From Streptomyces sp. NBC_00094 (lineage in GTDB: Bacteria > Actinomycetota > Actinomycetes > Streptomycetales > Streptomycetaceae), in assembly GCF_026343125.1 (NCBI RefSeq), contig NZ_JAPEMB010000001.1:5709501-5773500 (forward strand): a stretch of 64,000 bases of DNA, read 5' to 3'. The stretch's first letter is position 1. Every line of letters begins with the position of its first letter. A program made the translations under genes and the position numbers. Under the pieces are notes generated by a model. That model was not told the DNA's origin and ran no database searches. It saw only the letters and a list, made by a program, of their open reading frames with translations. Positions 34,707-42,868 of the stretch are shown here, one piece after another.

Positions 34707-35819
34707 CTACAGCTTGGCGGACTTCAGGGACATGTGGAGCAGGAGGCGGTCCTCGCCGTCGTCCAGGTCCAGACCCGTGAGCTGTTCGACCCGGGACAGC
34801 CGGTAGTAGAGGGTCTGCCGGTGGATGCCCAGGGCCGCCGCCGTGCGGCCCGCCTGGCCCGCGTTGTCGAGGAACACCTCGGCCGTGCGGGCCAGTTCGG
34901 CGTGGGCCGGGGCGAGCAGCGGCGCGACGACGGGGTCGATCTCGGGGTGGTAGAGCGCCGCGAGCAGGCGGTACGGCCCGATCCCGGCCCACTCCGCGAC
35001 CGGGCCGAGCGTCGGCTGGGCCGTCGCGGCACGCGCCGCGGTACTGGCCTCGCGCCAGGCCGCCGGGAGCTCCGTGAGGCCCCGGCGGGGGTTCGCGATG
35101 CCGGCCGGCACGGCGGCGCGCAGCCGGTCCGCGGCGACACGGGCGGGGGAGAGGTCCTCGGCCGTGCGCAGCCGTACGAGGACGGCGAGGGACTCGCTCT
35201 CCGGGAGCGTGGCGACCGCCGCCGCGCCGGGGACCGCCCGGATCGAGGGGGCCTCGCCCTGCCAGGGGGTCACGCAGACGACCGTGTGCAGGCCGTCCGC
35301 GCTGGGGCCCAGAGCCGCCCGGAGCGCCGCGACGGCCATGTCGCTCTGCCAGCCGCGCCCGGCGGTGAGCACCGCGACGAACTCACGGGAGAGGTCGGAG
35401 TCCGCGCGCTCCTCGTCGGCGAGGAGCCCGCCGATCCGGGTGGCGACCTCCATCGCGGCCGTGAGCTGGGCGGGTGTGGGGCCGGGCTCGGCGTCCAGCA
35501 GCCAGACGTACCCGAGGACGACACCCCGATGGCGTACGGGAAGACAGATCCGGTCCCGGAAGACACCCGCGTCCGGGGCGGCCGGGATGCGGACCGGGCC
35601 GGTCGCCCGGGTGATGCCGAAGCCCTCGAACCAGGCGCGGACCGCCGGGGTCGACTTCCGGGTCAGGATCGACCGCGTCCGGACGGGGTCCATCGCGGCG
35701 TCGTCGTCGCTGTCGTGCGCCCCGAAGGCGATCAGCCCGAAATCACGGTTCTCCAGCGTCGCCGGGGTGGCAAGCAGCGCCGAGATCTCGTCGACCAGTT
35801 CCTGGTAATCGCCCTTCAC
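34707..35819 (-). CDS. PucR-family transcriptional regulator, probable control of proline use
   Basis: A 370-residue regulator. The C-terminal helix-turn-helix of the PucR/CdaR type is plain: ARTAEVFLDNAGQAGRTAAA, then LGIHRQTLYYRLSRVEQLTG. The central part looks like a GAF-like sensor (RIPAAPDAGVFRDRICLPVR). The GTG at 35819 (KGDYQELVDEISALL) is preferred; the frame could begin at GTG 35867 or at an ATG between them. It is divergent from the proline dehydrogenase gene with 182 bases between, so it most likely controls proline dehydrogenase and pruA. That target is an inference from position. Confidence 0.88.
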   Translation of the reverse strand: MKGDYQELVDEISALLATPATLENRDFGLIAFGAHDSDDDAAMDPVRTRSILTRKSTPAVRAWFEGFGITRATGPVRIPAAPDAGVFRDRICLPVRHRGVVLGYVWLLDAEPGPTPAQLTAAMEVATRIGGLLADEERADSDLSREFVAVLTAGRGWQSDMAVAALRAALGPSADGLHTVVCVTPWQGEAPSIRAVPGAAAVATLPESESLAVLVRLRTAEDLSPARVAADRLRAAVPAGIANPRRGLTELPAAWREASTAARAATAQPTLGPVAEWAGIGPYRLLAALYHPEIDPVVAPLLAPAHAELARTAEVFLDNAGQAGRTAAALGIHRQTLYYRLSRVEQLTGLDLDDGEDRLLLHMSLKSAKL

Positions 35820-36001
35820 GGGGCCATTCTCGCACCCCTTCAGACACATGTATGAGATGCCGCGCACGGATGCGTGACAGCTGTCGATGGCAGAGGATCG
35901 GAGCGATCCATAGGTTTCACGGTGGTTCTCCGTGCTGTTACCCGTTTCTTACGAAAGATCGGGTACAGCCCCCTTCGTCACTGTCCTTTTGGAGGTGCCC
36001 C

Positions 36002-36928
36002 GTGCTGGGTCCCGTGATCCTCGCCGCGTCGCGCAGCGACAAGATGCGCCGTTTCGTTTCGGCCGCCCCCGGGACCAAGCAGGTCGTCGCCCGCTTCATC
36101 GCCGGTCAGTCGGTCGACGACGTCGTCCCGATCGTCCAGGAGCTGAGCGACCGCGGCCTGGAGGTCACCCTCGACGTCGTCGGTGAGGACATCACCACCG
36201 TCGAGCAGTCGTACGCCGCCCGGGACGCCTACCTGGAGCTCATCGGCCGCCTCAAGGAGCTGGGCCTCGGCGCCCGCGCCGAGATGTCCGTGAAGCTGTC
36301 GATGTTCGGCCAGTCGCTGGAGAACGGCCACGAGCTGGCCCTCGCGAACGTCCGCCCGGTCGTCGAGGCCGCCGCCGAGATCGGCACCACCGTCACCCTG
36401 GACGCCGAGGACCACACCACCCTCGACTCGATGTTCGCCATCCACGAGGAGCTGCGGAAGGGCTTCCCGCAGACCGGCTGCGTCATCCAGGCCTACCTCT
36501 TCCGCACCGAGGACGACGCCCGTCGCCTCGCCGCGAACGGCTCCCGTGTCCGGATCGTGAAGGGCGCCTACAAGGAGCCCGCCTCCGTCGCCATCCAGGA
36601 GAAGCCCGAGATCGACAAGGCGTACGTCCGGATCATGAAGATCCTGATGGACGGCGAGGGCTACCCGATGATCGGCTCGCACGACCCGCGTCTGATCTCC
36701 ATCGGCCAGGAGCTGGCCCGCCGCGCCGGCCGCAAGCTGGACGAGTACGAGTTCCAGATGCTCTACGGCATCCGTGGCGAGGAGCAGAACCGTCTCGCCG
36801 CCGAGGGCCACCGCATGCGTGTGTACACCGCGTACGGCACCGACTGGTACGGCTACTTCATGCGCCGTCTCGCGGAGAAGCCGGCCAACCTGCTCTTCTT
36901 CGTCCGCTCCATCCTCACCAAGGGCTGA
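36002..36928 (+). CDS. Proline dehydrogenase (monofunctional)
   Basis: A 308-residue FAD enzyme oxidising proline to pyrroline-5-carboxylate. Family blocks: LGARAEMSVKLSMFGQ, VTLDAEDHTTLDS, CVIQAYLFRTEDDARRL, RIVKGAYKEPASVA and, near the end, AYGTDWYGYFMRRLAEKPAN with the substrate Arg pair. The GTG at 36002 has GGAGGTG seven bases upstream. The dehydrogenase for the second step follows after 250 bases. The length is right for the single-domain actinobacterial form rather than the large fused PutA. Confidence 0.96.
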   Translation: MLGPVILAASRSDKMRRFVSAAPGTKQVVARFIAGQSVDDVVPIVQELSDRGLEVTLDVVGEDITTVEQSYAARDAYLELIGRLKELGLGARAEMSVKLSMFGQSLENGHELALANVRPVVEAAAEIGTTVTLDAEDHTTLDSMFAIHEELRKGFPQTGCVIQAYLFRTEDDARRLAANGSRVRIVKGAYKEPASVAIQEKPEIDKAYVRIMKILMDGEGYPMIGSHDPRLISIGQELARRAGRKLDEYEFQMLYGIRGEEQNRLAAEGHRMRVYTAYGTDWYGYFMRRLAEKPANLLFFVRSILTKG

Positions 36929-37038
36929 TCAACGACATGAGCGGCGTCTGCCAGCACCCTGGAGCAGGGTTTCGACAGACACCGCTCATCTCATCGGCCG
37001 ACCGCGTCGGCCCGTGTCGCAAAGGAGTACTGCGACTT

Positions 37039-37089
37039 GTGACTCCGCCCCTTGAGGCTTCTCACTTGCCCACCGCAGTGGACTCATGA
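37039..37089 (+). CDS. Possible 16-codon open frame before pruA
   Basis: GTG at 37039 to TGA at 37089, preceded by a strong AAAGGAG eleven bases upstream, encodes MTPPLEASHLPTAVDS. It has one Pro pair, but no other sign of a leader function and no terminator hairpin. The ribosome site is the only real evidence. Confidence 0.25.
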   Translation: MTPPLEASHLPTAVDS

Positions 37090-37178
37090 CGGTCAAGCCC
37101 TGACCGCCGCCAAACGTACGCCCAAACGCTTCGCTCAATCGCCGCTGAAGCCCAGCATTCACTCGGAAGAGGTACCCC

Positions 37179-38810
37179 ATGGATGCCGTCACCCAGGTCC
37201 CCGCTCCGGTCAACGAGCCGGTGCACAGCTACGCCCCCGGCTCCCCCGAGCGCGCCCGTCTCGAGGTCAAGCTCAAGGAGCTGGCCGAGAACCCGCGCGA
37301 GCTGCCGATGACCATCGGTGGCGTGAAGCGCCTCGGTGGCGGCGAGGAGTTCAAGGTCGTCCAGCCGCACAACCACAAGGCCGTCATCGGCACCTTCCGC
37401 GGCGCCACCACGCAGGACGCCCAGGACGCCGTCGACGCCGCCCTCGCCGCGGCTCCGGCCTGGCGCGCGATGGCCTTCGACGACCGCGCCGCGATCATCC
37501 TGCGCGCCGCCGAGCTGCTCGCCGGCCCGTGGCGCGAGACGCTGGCCGCCTCGACGATGCTCGGCCAGTCGAAGACCGCCCAGCAGGCCGAGATCGACAC
37601 CCCGTGCGAGCTCGTCGACTTCTGGCGCTTCAACGTGGCGTACGCCCGCCAGATCCTGGCCGAGCAGCCGCCGGCCAACTCCCCGGGTGTGTGGAACCGT
37701 CTGGACCACCGCCCGCTGGAGGGCTTCGTCTACGCGATCACGCCGTTCAACTTCACGGCCATCGCGGGCAACCTGCCCACCGCCCCCGCCCTCATGGGCA
37801 ACGTGGTGGTCTGGAAGCCGTCCCCGACGCAGACCCACTCCGCCGTGCTCCTCATGGAGCTCCTGGAGGAGGCCGGCCTGCCGAAGGGCGTCATCAACCT
37901 GGTGACCGGCGACGGCATCGCCGTCTCCGAGGTGGCCCTGAACCACCGCGACCTGGCCGGCATCCACTTCACCGGTTCGACCAAGACCTTCCAGCACCTG
38001 TGGAAGACGGTCGGCACCAACATCGAGAAGTACCGCTCGTACCCGCGGATCGTCGGCGAGACCGGCGGCAAGGACTTCGTCGTCGCCCACCCGAGCGCCG
38101 ACCGCGCCATCCTGAAGACCGCGCTGAACCGCGGCTCCTTCGAGTTCCAGGGCCAGAAGTGCTCCGCGTCCTCGCGTGCGTACATCCCGGCCTCCATCTG
38201 GAACGACGGCTTCAAGGAGGAGTTCGCGGCCGAGATCGACGGCATCACCATGGGTGACGTCACCGACCTGTCGAACTTCATCGGCGCCGTCATCGACGAG
38301 CGCTCGTTCGCCAAGAACAAGGCCGCGATCGACCGTGCCGCGGCCGACCCGACCTGCACGATCATCGCCGGTGGCACGTACGACGACTCGGTGGGCTACT
38401 TCGTCCGCCCGACCGTCATCGCGTGCACCGACCCGGAGAACGAGGTCTTCAAGGCCGAGTACTTCGGCCCGATCCTCGCGATCCACGTGTACGAGGACGA
38501 GAAGTACGACGAGATGCTGACCCAGATGGAGTCGGTCTCGGACTACGCCCTCACCGGCGCGGTCATCTCCGGTGACCGTGCGGCGGCCGCGTACACGATG
38601 GAGAAGCTCCGCTTCGCGGCGGGCAACTTCTACATCAACGACAAGTCGACCGGTGCCGTCGTCGGCCAGCAGCCCTTCGGCGGCGGCCGTGCCTCGGGTA
38701 CGAACGACAAGGCCGGCGCCCCGCAGAACCTGATGCGCTGGACGCTGACCCGCGCCATCAAGGAGACGCTGGTCCCGCCGACCGAGTACGGCTACCCGCA
38801 CATGGGCTGA
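37179..38810 (+). CDS. pruA: L-glutamate gamma-semialdehyde (P5C) dehydrogenase
   Basis: A 543-residue aldehyde dehydrogenase that turns the proline dehydrogenase product into glutamate with NAD. The catalytic Cys is in RGSFEFQGQKCSASSRAY, the general-base Glu in RIVGETGGKDFVVAHP, and NAD binding in GIHFTGSTKTFQHLWK. It ends with the family block FGGGRASGTNDKAG. GAAGAGG precedes the ATG. It is the second step of the same pathway and is followed by a long hairpin shared with the convergent hydrolase gene. Confidence 0.97.
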   Translation: MDAVTQVPAPVNEPVHSYAPGSPERARLEVKLKELAENPRELPMTIGGVKRLGGGEEFKVVQPHNHKAVIGTFRGATTQDAQDAVDAALAAAPAWRAMAFDDRAAIILRAAELLAGPWRETLAASTMLGQSKTAQQAEIDTPCELVDFWRFNVAYARQILAEQPPANSPGVWNRLDHRPLEGFVYAITPFNFTAIAGNLPTAPALMGNVVVWKPSPTQTHSAVLLMELLEEAGLPKGVINLVTGDGIAVSEVALNHRDLAGIHFTGSTKTFQHLWKTVGTNIEKYRSYPRIVGETGGKDFVVAHPSADRAILKTALNRGSFEFQGQKCSASSRAYIPASIWNDGFKEEFAAEIDGITMGDVTDLSNFIGAVIDERSFAKNKAAIDRAAADPTCTIIAGGTYDDSVGYFVRPTVIACTDPENEVFKAEYFGPILAIHVYEDEKYDEMLTQMESVSDYALTGAVISGDRAAAAYTMEKLRFAAGNFYINDKSTGAVVGQQPFGGGRASGTNDKAGAPQNLMRWTLTRAIKETLVPPTEYGYPHMG

Positions 38811-38840
38811 CGCCCCCCGGCCTCCCTGAGGCCCCCTGAC

Positions 38841-38884
38841 ACCGCCCCCCTCCTCAGTTCCCCCAACTCGAGGACGGGGGCGGT
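38841..38884. terminator. Bidirectional terminator between pruA and the hydrolase gene
   Basis: ACCGCCCCC (38841-38849) pairs with GGGGGCGGT (38876-38884), and further pairing of TCCTC with GAGGA inside lengthens the stem. It lies between two convergent genes, 31 bases from one stop and 3 from the other. Confidence 0.75.
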
Positions 38885-38886
38885 TC

Positions 38887-39777
38887 TCATTCCCCCTTCA
38901 CGACGCGCCGGGCCAGGAAGTCGCCGATCAGTCCGGCGACGGCCGGGGCGTGGGTCTCCAGGGCGAAGTGGCCCGTGGGGAGGAGGTGGACCTCGGCGTC
39001 GGGGAGGTCGCGGAGGAAGGCTTCGGCGCCCGCCGGAACGAAGACCTGGTCGCCCTCGCCCCAGACGGCGAGGAGCGGGACCCGGGAGGTCCGGAAGTAC
39101 TCCTGGAAGGCGGGGTAGAGGTCGAAGTTGGATCCGTAGTCGGCGATGAGGCCGAGCTGGATCTCGTCCTGGCCCTCGCGGGCCATCAGGGCGGCGTCGT
39201 GGTGCCAGGCGTCGGGGCTGAGGAGGTCGCGGTACGCGGCGGGGACGCCGGTCTCGTACTGCCAGCGGATGCCGTCGAGGGAGCGGATGGCGCGGACCGG
39301 CTCCTCGGTCTCGGGGGTGCGGTCCGCGATCAGGGCGAGGACCGGGGCCCAGGCCTCGGCGCCGAGGCCCTCCTCGTAGGCGTTGCCGTTCTGGGTGACG
39401 ATCGCGGTGATCCGCTCGGGGTGGGCGAGCGCGAGGCGCAGGCCGATGGGGGCGCCGTAGTCCTGGATGTAGAGGGCGAACCGGTCCAGGCCCAGGACCT
39501 CGGTGAACTCGGCGGTGAGCGCGGCCAGCTCGGCGAAGGTGTAGTCGAAGTCCGCGGCGGAGGGGGCGGCGCTGCGGCCGAAGCCCAGGTGGTCGGGGGC
39601 GATCAGCCGGTAGTCGTCGGCGAGCAGGGGGATCAGGTCGCGGAACATGTGCGAGCTGGTGGGGAAGCCGTGGAGCAGGAGCAGCACGGGGGCGTCGGCC
39701 GGGCCCGCCTCGCGGTAGGAGATCTCGTGGCCGCGGACGGTGGCGGTGCGGTGGTGGGTCGGCAGCACGGTCGTCAT
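38887..39777 (-). CDS. Alpha/beta hydrolase (epoxide hydrolase / haloalkane dehalogenase-like)
   Basis: A 296-residue hydrolase. The oxyanion block is LLLLHGFPTSSHMFRDLIPL, the nucleophile elbow ALYIQDYGAPIGLRLALAHP has Asp rather than Ser, and the His is in LLPTGHFALETHAPAV. An Asp nucleophile points to epoxide hydrolase or dehalogenase chemistry instead of an esterase. The ATG at 39777 has AGAGAG just upstream. The long upstream region carries two 28-base operator-like inverted repeats, so the gene is probably under a TetR-type repressor located elsewhere. Confidence 0.9.
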   Translation of the reverse strand: MTTVLPTHHRTATVRGHEISYREAGPADAPVLLLLHGFPTSSHMFRDLIPLLADDYRLIAPDHLGFGRSAAPSAADFDYTFAELAALTAEFTEVLGLDRFALYIQDYGAPIGLRLALAHPERITAIVTQNGNAYEEGLGAEAWAPVLALIADRTPETEEPVRAIRSLDGIRWQYETGVPAAYRDLLSPDAWHHDAALMAREGQDEIQLGLIADYGSNFDLYPAFQEYFRTSRVPLLAVWGEGDQVFVPAGAEAFLRDLPDAEVHLLPTGHFALETHAPAVAGLIGDFLARRVVKGE

Positions 39778-40183
39778 CTCTCTAACCCCTTATATGCGTG
39801 TGACTGGTTATGGGAAGACTCAATCAGGTGATCACCTAACCTGTCAATGTGTAGTGACCGGTTAGTCGAGTGTGTGCTCCGGGAGCCGCGGGCCGTCGCG
39901 GAGTGGTCCTCGCGGGATGACCGTCGTGCGACCCCCGGAGGACTCTCGGTCCCACGCCGTCTCAGATAGTAGGAAGTCCGAGTAATTGTGGAGACAGATG
40001 CGGCGCCCTGCCCTAGCTTTGTAGAAGCCGAACGTCTCGCTACATCAGCGAATGGCGGTCGAGAGCGCGACGCCCCTGTGCAGGCAACCCCTGCGGCGGC
40101 GCTCCCCGCCCCTGCCGGCGCCTTCGATCACCACTGATCTCCGCACTTTCGGGTCATCACTGATCTCAAGGAGTCGATCCCTC
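39778..40183. other. 406-base intergenic control region
   Basis: No gene was found in this stretch. The left third holds the operator-like repeats of the hydrolase gene, including a perfect 12-bp palindrome AGGTGATCACCT at 39826-39837. The right part, up to 40183, must hold the promoter of the small 43-residue gene. A segment around 39963-39995 (GTCTC ... GAGAC flanking an A/T-richer stretch) is unusual in composition but I cannot assign it. Confidence 0.6.
39783..39864. promoter_or_regulatory. Two 28-bp TAACC...GGTTA inverted repeats upstream of the hydrolase
   Basis: Each copy is exactly 28 bases and begins TAACC and ends GGTTA: 39783-39810 and 39837-39864, 54 bases apart. In the second copy the outer ten bases match in nine of ten positions (TAACCTGTCA against TGACCGGTTA); the first is weaker. 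A TetR-like repressor site is the likely meaning. The first copy starts 6 bases upstream of the hydrolase start codon, so binding there would block its expression. Confidence 0.65.
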
Positions 40184-40315
40184 ATGGCCACTCAGACCAC
40201 CCGCCGCGTCCGCCACTCCGTCAACCGCTCCGGTGACGAGGCCCGCCAGAACGCCGCCGCCGCCCTCCAGCGCGCCCTCGACCGCCGTGACAACGGCGGC
40301 TCCACCGGCCACTGA
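40184..40315 (+). CDS. Small basic protein, 43 residues, unknown function
   Basis: MATQTTRRVRHSVNRSGDEA continues with an Ala-rich helix (RQNAAAALQRALDRRDNGG). AAGGAG lies about 11 bases upstream of the ATG, and a clear terminator follows, so it looks like an independently transcribed gene and not a chance frame. Its sequence suggests one amphipathic basic helix. No family is recognised. Confidence 0.7.
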   Translation: MATQTTRRVRHSVNRSGDEARQNAAAALQRALDRRDNGGSTGH

Positions 40316-40317
40316 TC

Positions 40318-40346
40318 CGAAGGGTCCCCCGTTCGGGGGCCCTTCG
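40318..40346 (+). terminator. Terminator after the 43-residue gene
   Basis: CGAAGGG-T-CCCCC (40318-40330) pairs with GGGGGCCCTTCG (40335-40346) around GTTC, with a single bulged T. It starts three bases after the stop codon. Confidence 0.8.
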
Positions 40347-40421
40347 TCCGTTCGGGCTGTCCGTTCGTCCACATGATGGACGCAGCGTGTCAGACGATGG
40401 GACGAAGAGTAGGGTGCCGAC

Positions 40422-41462
40422 ATGTCTCACAGCATCAATCTCGCAGTCATTCCCGGCGACGGCATCGGCCAGGAGGTCGTGGCCCAGGGCCTCAAGATCC
40501 TCGCGGCCGTCCTTCCCCAGGACGTGAAGCTGGAGACCGAGGAGTACGACTTCGGCGCCAAGCGCTACCACGCTTCCGGTGAGACCCTCACCGACGCCGA
40601 CCTCGACTCCCTCAAGAAGCACGACGCCATCCTGCTCGGCGCCATCGGCGACCCGTCGGTGCCGTCCGGCGTCCTGGAGCGCGGCTTCCTGCTGAAGCTC
40701 CGCTTCGCCTTCGACCACCACGTGAACCTGCGTCCCTCGAAGCTGCTCCCCGGCGTCGCCACCCCGCTCGCCGGGCAGCCCGAGATCGACTTCGTCGTGG
40801 TCCGCGAGGGCACCGAGGGTCCGTACACGGGCAACGGCGGCACCATCCGCAAGGGCACCCCGCACGAGGTCGCCACCGAGGTCTCGGTCAACACCGCCTT
40901 CGGTGTCGAGCGCGTGGTCCGGGACGCCTTCGCCCGCGCCCAGGCCCGTCCGCGCAAGAAGCTGACGCTGGTCCACAAGAACAACGTGCTGACCTTCGCC
41001 GGCCACCTCTGGACGAACATCTTCACCAAGGTGTCCGCGGAGTTCCCCGAGGTCACCACCGACTACCTGCACGTCGACGCCGCGACGATCTTCCTCGTCA
41101 CGGACCCGGCCCGCTTCGACGTCATCGTCACCGACAACCTCTTCGGCGACATCATCACCGACCTCGCCGCGGCCGTCTCCGGCGGCATCGGCGTCGCCGC
41201 CTCGGGCAACATCAACCCGAGCGGCGAGTTCCCGTCCATGTTCGAGCCGGTCCACGGCTCCGCGCCGGACATCGCGGGTCAGGGCAAGGCCGACCCCACG
41301 GCCACCGTCCTCTCCGTCGCCCTTCTGCTGCGCCACCTCGGCTACGAGACCGAGGCCGCCCGGGTCGAGAAGGCCGTCGCGGCCGACCTCACCGAGCGGG
41401 GAGAGTCCGTCCGTACGACGGACGAGATCGGCGACGCGCTCGCCGCGCGAGTAGCGAGCTGA
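40422..41462 (+). CDS. leuB: 3-isopropylmalate dehydrogenase
   Basis: A 346-residue NAD enzyme of leucine synthesis (third step). Family blocks: AVIPGDGIGQEVVAQGLKIL, LLKLRFAFDHHVNLRPSKLL (substrate Arg), VREGTEGPYTGNGG, LVHKNNVLTFAGHLW (Lys), DNLFGDIITDLAAAVSGGIG (metal Asp) and EPVHGSAPDIAGQGKADPTA. The length is normal. AGGGTG lies before the ATG. It is followed by its own terminator and then by ilvE. Confidence 0.97.
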   Translation: MSHSINLAVIPGDGIGQEVVAQGLKILAAVLPQDVKLETEEYDFGAKRYHASGETLTDADLDSLKKHDAILLGAIGDPSVPSGVLERGFLLKLRFAFDHHVNLRPSKLLPGVATPLAGQPEIDFVVVREGTEGPYTGNGGTIRKGTPHEVATEVSVNTAFGVERVVRDAFARAQARPRKKLTLVHKNNVLTFAGHLWTNIFTKVSAEFPEVTTDYLHVDAATIFLVTDPARFDVIVTDNLFGDIITDLAAAVSGGIGVAASGNINPSGEFPSMFEPVHGSAPDIAGQGKADPTATVLSVALLLRHLGYETEAARVEKAVAADLTERGESVRTTDEIGDALAARVAS

Positions 41463-41486
41463 CCCGCGCCGACTGACATCTGACAG

Positions 41487-41525
41487 CAGCCGCCGGGTCG
41501 CACACGCACCCGGCGGCTGTTCTTT
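41487..41525 (+). terminator. Terminator after leuB
   Basis: CAGCCGCCGGGT (41487-41498) pairs perfectly with ACCCGGCGGCTG (41508-41519), followed by TTCTTT. It starts 25 bases after the leuB stop. Confidence 0.85.
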
Positions 41526-41718
41526 GTGTGGTCGCGGGGTGCACCATCGAACCCTGGACCGCGTTCACCCGTTTCGTGCACAGGTCCCCGCGAGCGATAA
41601 TCGAACGTGGGGCCGCGGCATGCGGGCATGCTCGGACGTCCACACAGTCATGGACATCAGCCGATGACTGGGTGGTGAGCGCGGTCCGACCCACACAACC
41701 GGTGAAGGACACGCACTC

Positions 41719-42807
41719 ATGACGACGCCCATGATCGAGCTCAAGCCCTCCTCCAACCCGCTGTCCGACGCGGAGCGCGAGGCGATCCTGGCCAACCCCG
41801 GATTCGGCCGCCACTTCACCGACCACATGGTCACCATCCGGTGGACCGAGGGTCGCGGTTGGCACGACGGTCAGCTGGTGCCCTACGGCCCGCTGCACCT
41901 GGACCCGGCGACGAACGTCCTGCACTACGCGCAGGAGATCTTCGAGGGTCTGAAGGCCTACCGCCACCCCGACGGCTCGGTCGCCAGCTTCCGTCCGGAC
42001 GCCAACGCCCGCCGTTTCCAGGCCTCCGCGCACCGTCTGGCCATGCCGGAGCTGCCCGTCGAGACCTTCGTCGCGGCCTGTGACGCCCTCGTCCGGCAGG
42101 ACAAGGCGTGGGTTCCGGCGCACGGCGGCGAGGCCTCGCTCTACCTGCGCCCGTTCATGATCGCGACCGAGATCGGCCTGGGCGTCCGCCCGGCCAACGA
42201 GTACCTCTTCGTCGTCATCGCCTCCCCGGCCGGTCCGTACTTCCCCGGCGGCGTGAAGCCCGTCTCCATCTGGCTCTCCGAGAACCGCGTCCGCGCCGTC
42301 CCCGGCGGCATGGGCGACGCCAAGACCGGCGGCAACTACGCGGCCTCCCTGCTCGCGCAGGCCGAGGCGGCGGGGAAGGGCTGCGACCAGGTCGCGTACC
42401 TCGACGCCGTGGAGCACAAGTGGGTCGAGGAACTCGGCGGCATGAACCTGTACTTCGTGTACGGGAACAAGCTCGTCACCCCGGCGCTCACCGGTTCGCT
42501 CCTCGCCGGCATCACCCGTGACTCGCTGCTCAAGCTGGCGGCGGACCTCGGCCTGGAGCCGGAGGAGGGTCGCGTCTCCATCGACCAGTGGCAGGCCGAC
42601 TCCGCGAACGGCACCCTGACCGAGGTCTTCGCCTGCGGCACCGCCGCCGTGATCACCCCGGTCGGCACGGTCAAGTCCGAGCGGGGTGAGTGGCAGCAGT
42701 CGGGCGGCGAGCCCGGTGAGGTCACGATGAAGCTGCGCGAGGCGCTGCTCGCGGTCCAGACCGGCAAGGCCGAGGACGTCCACGGCTGGATGCACGAGCT
42801 GGGCTAG
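41719..42807 (+). CDS. ilvE: Branched-chain amino acid aminotransferase
   Basis: A 362-residue class IV PLP enzyme transaminating the 2-oxoacids of Val, Leu and Ile. The PLP lysine is in GGMGDAKTGGNYAASLLAQA, and further blocks are YAQEIFEGLKAYRHPDGSVA, FRPDANARRFQASAHRLAMP and EVFACGTAAVITPVGTVKS. The group II length fits. GAAGGAC precedes the ATG. It is separated from leuB by a terminator and 256 bases in which no other gene was found. Confidence 0.97.
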   Translation: MTTPMIELKPSSNPLSDAEREAILANPGFGRHFTDHMVTIRWTEGRGWHDGQLVPYGPLHLDPATNVLHYAQEIFEGLKAYRHPDGSVASFRPDANARRFQASAHRLAMPELPVETFVAACDALVRQDKAWVPAHGGEASLYLRPFMIATEIGLGVRPANEYLFVVIASPAGPYFPGGVKPVSIWLSENRVRAVPGGMGDAKTGGNYAASLLAQAEAAGKGCDQVAYLDAVEHKWVEELGGMNLYFVYGNKLVTPALTGSLLAGITRDSLLKLAADLGLEPEEGRVSIDQWQADSANGTLTEVFACGTAAVITPVGTVKSERGEWQQSGGEPGEVTMKLREALLAVQTGKAEDVHGWMHELG

Positions 42808-42868
42808 AGGGCGTCTCGCCGATCAGGCCGGGCTCGCGGGGCCTGATCGACAAGACACCCCCTAGTCG

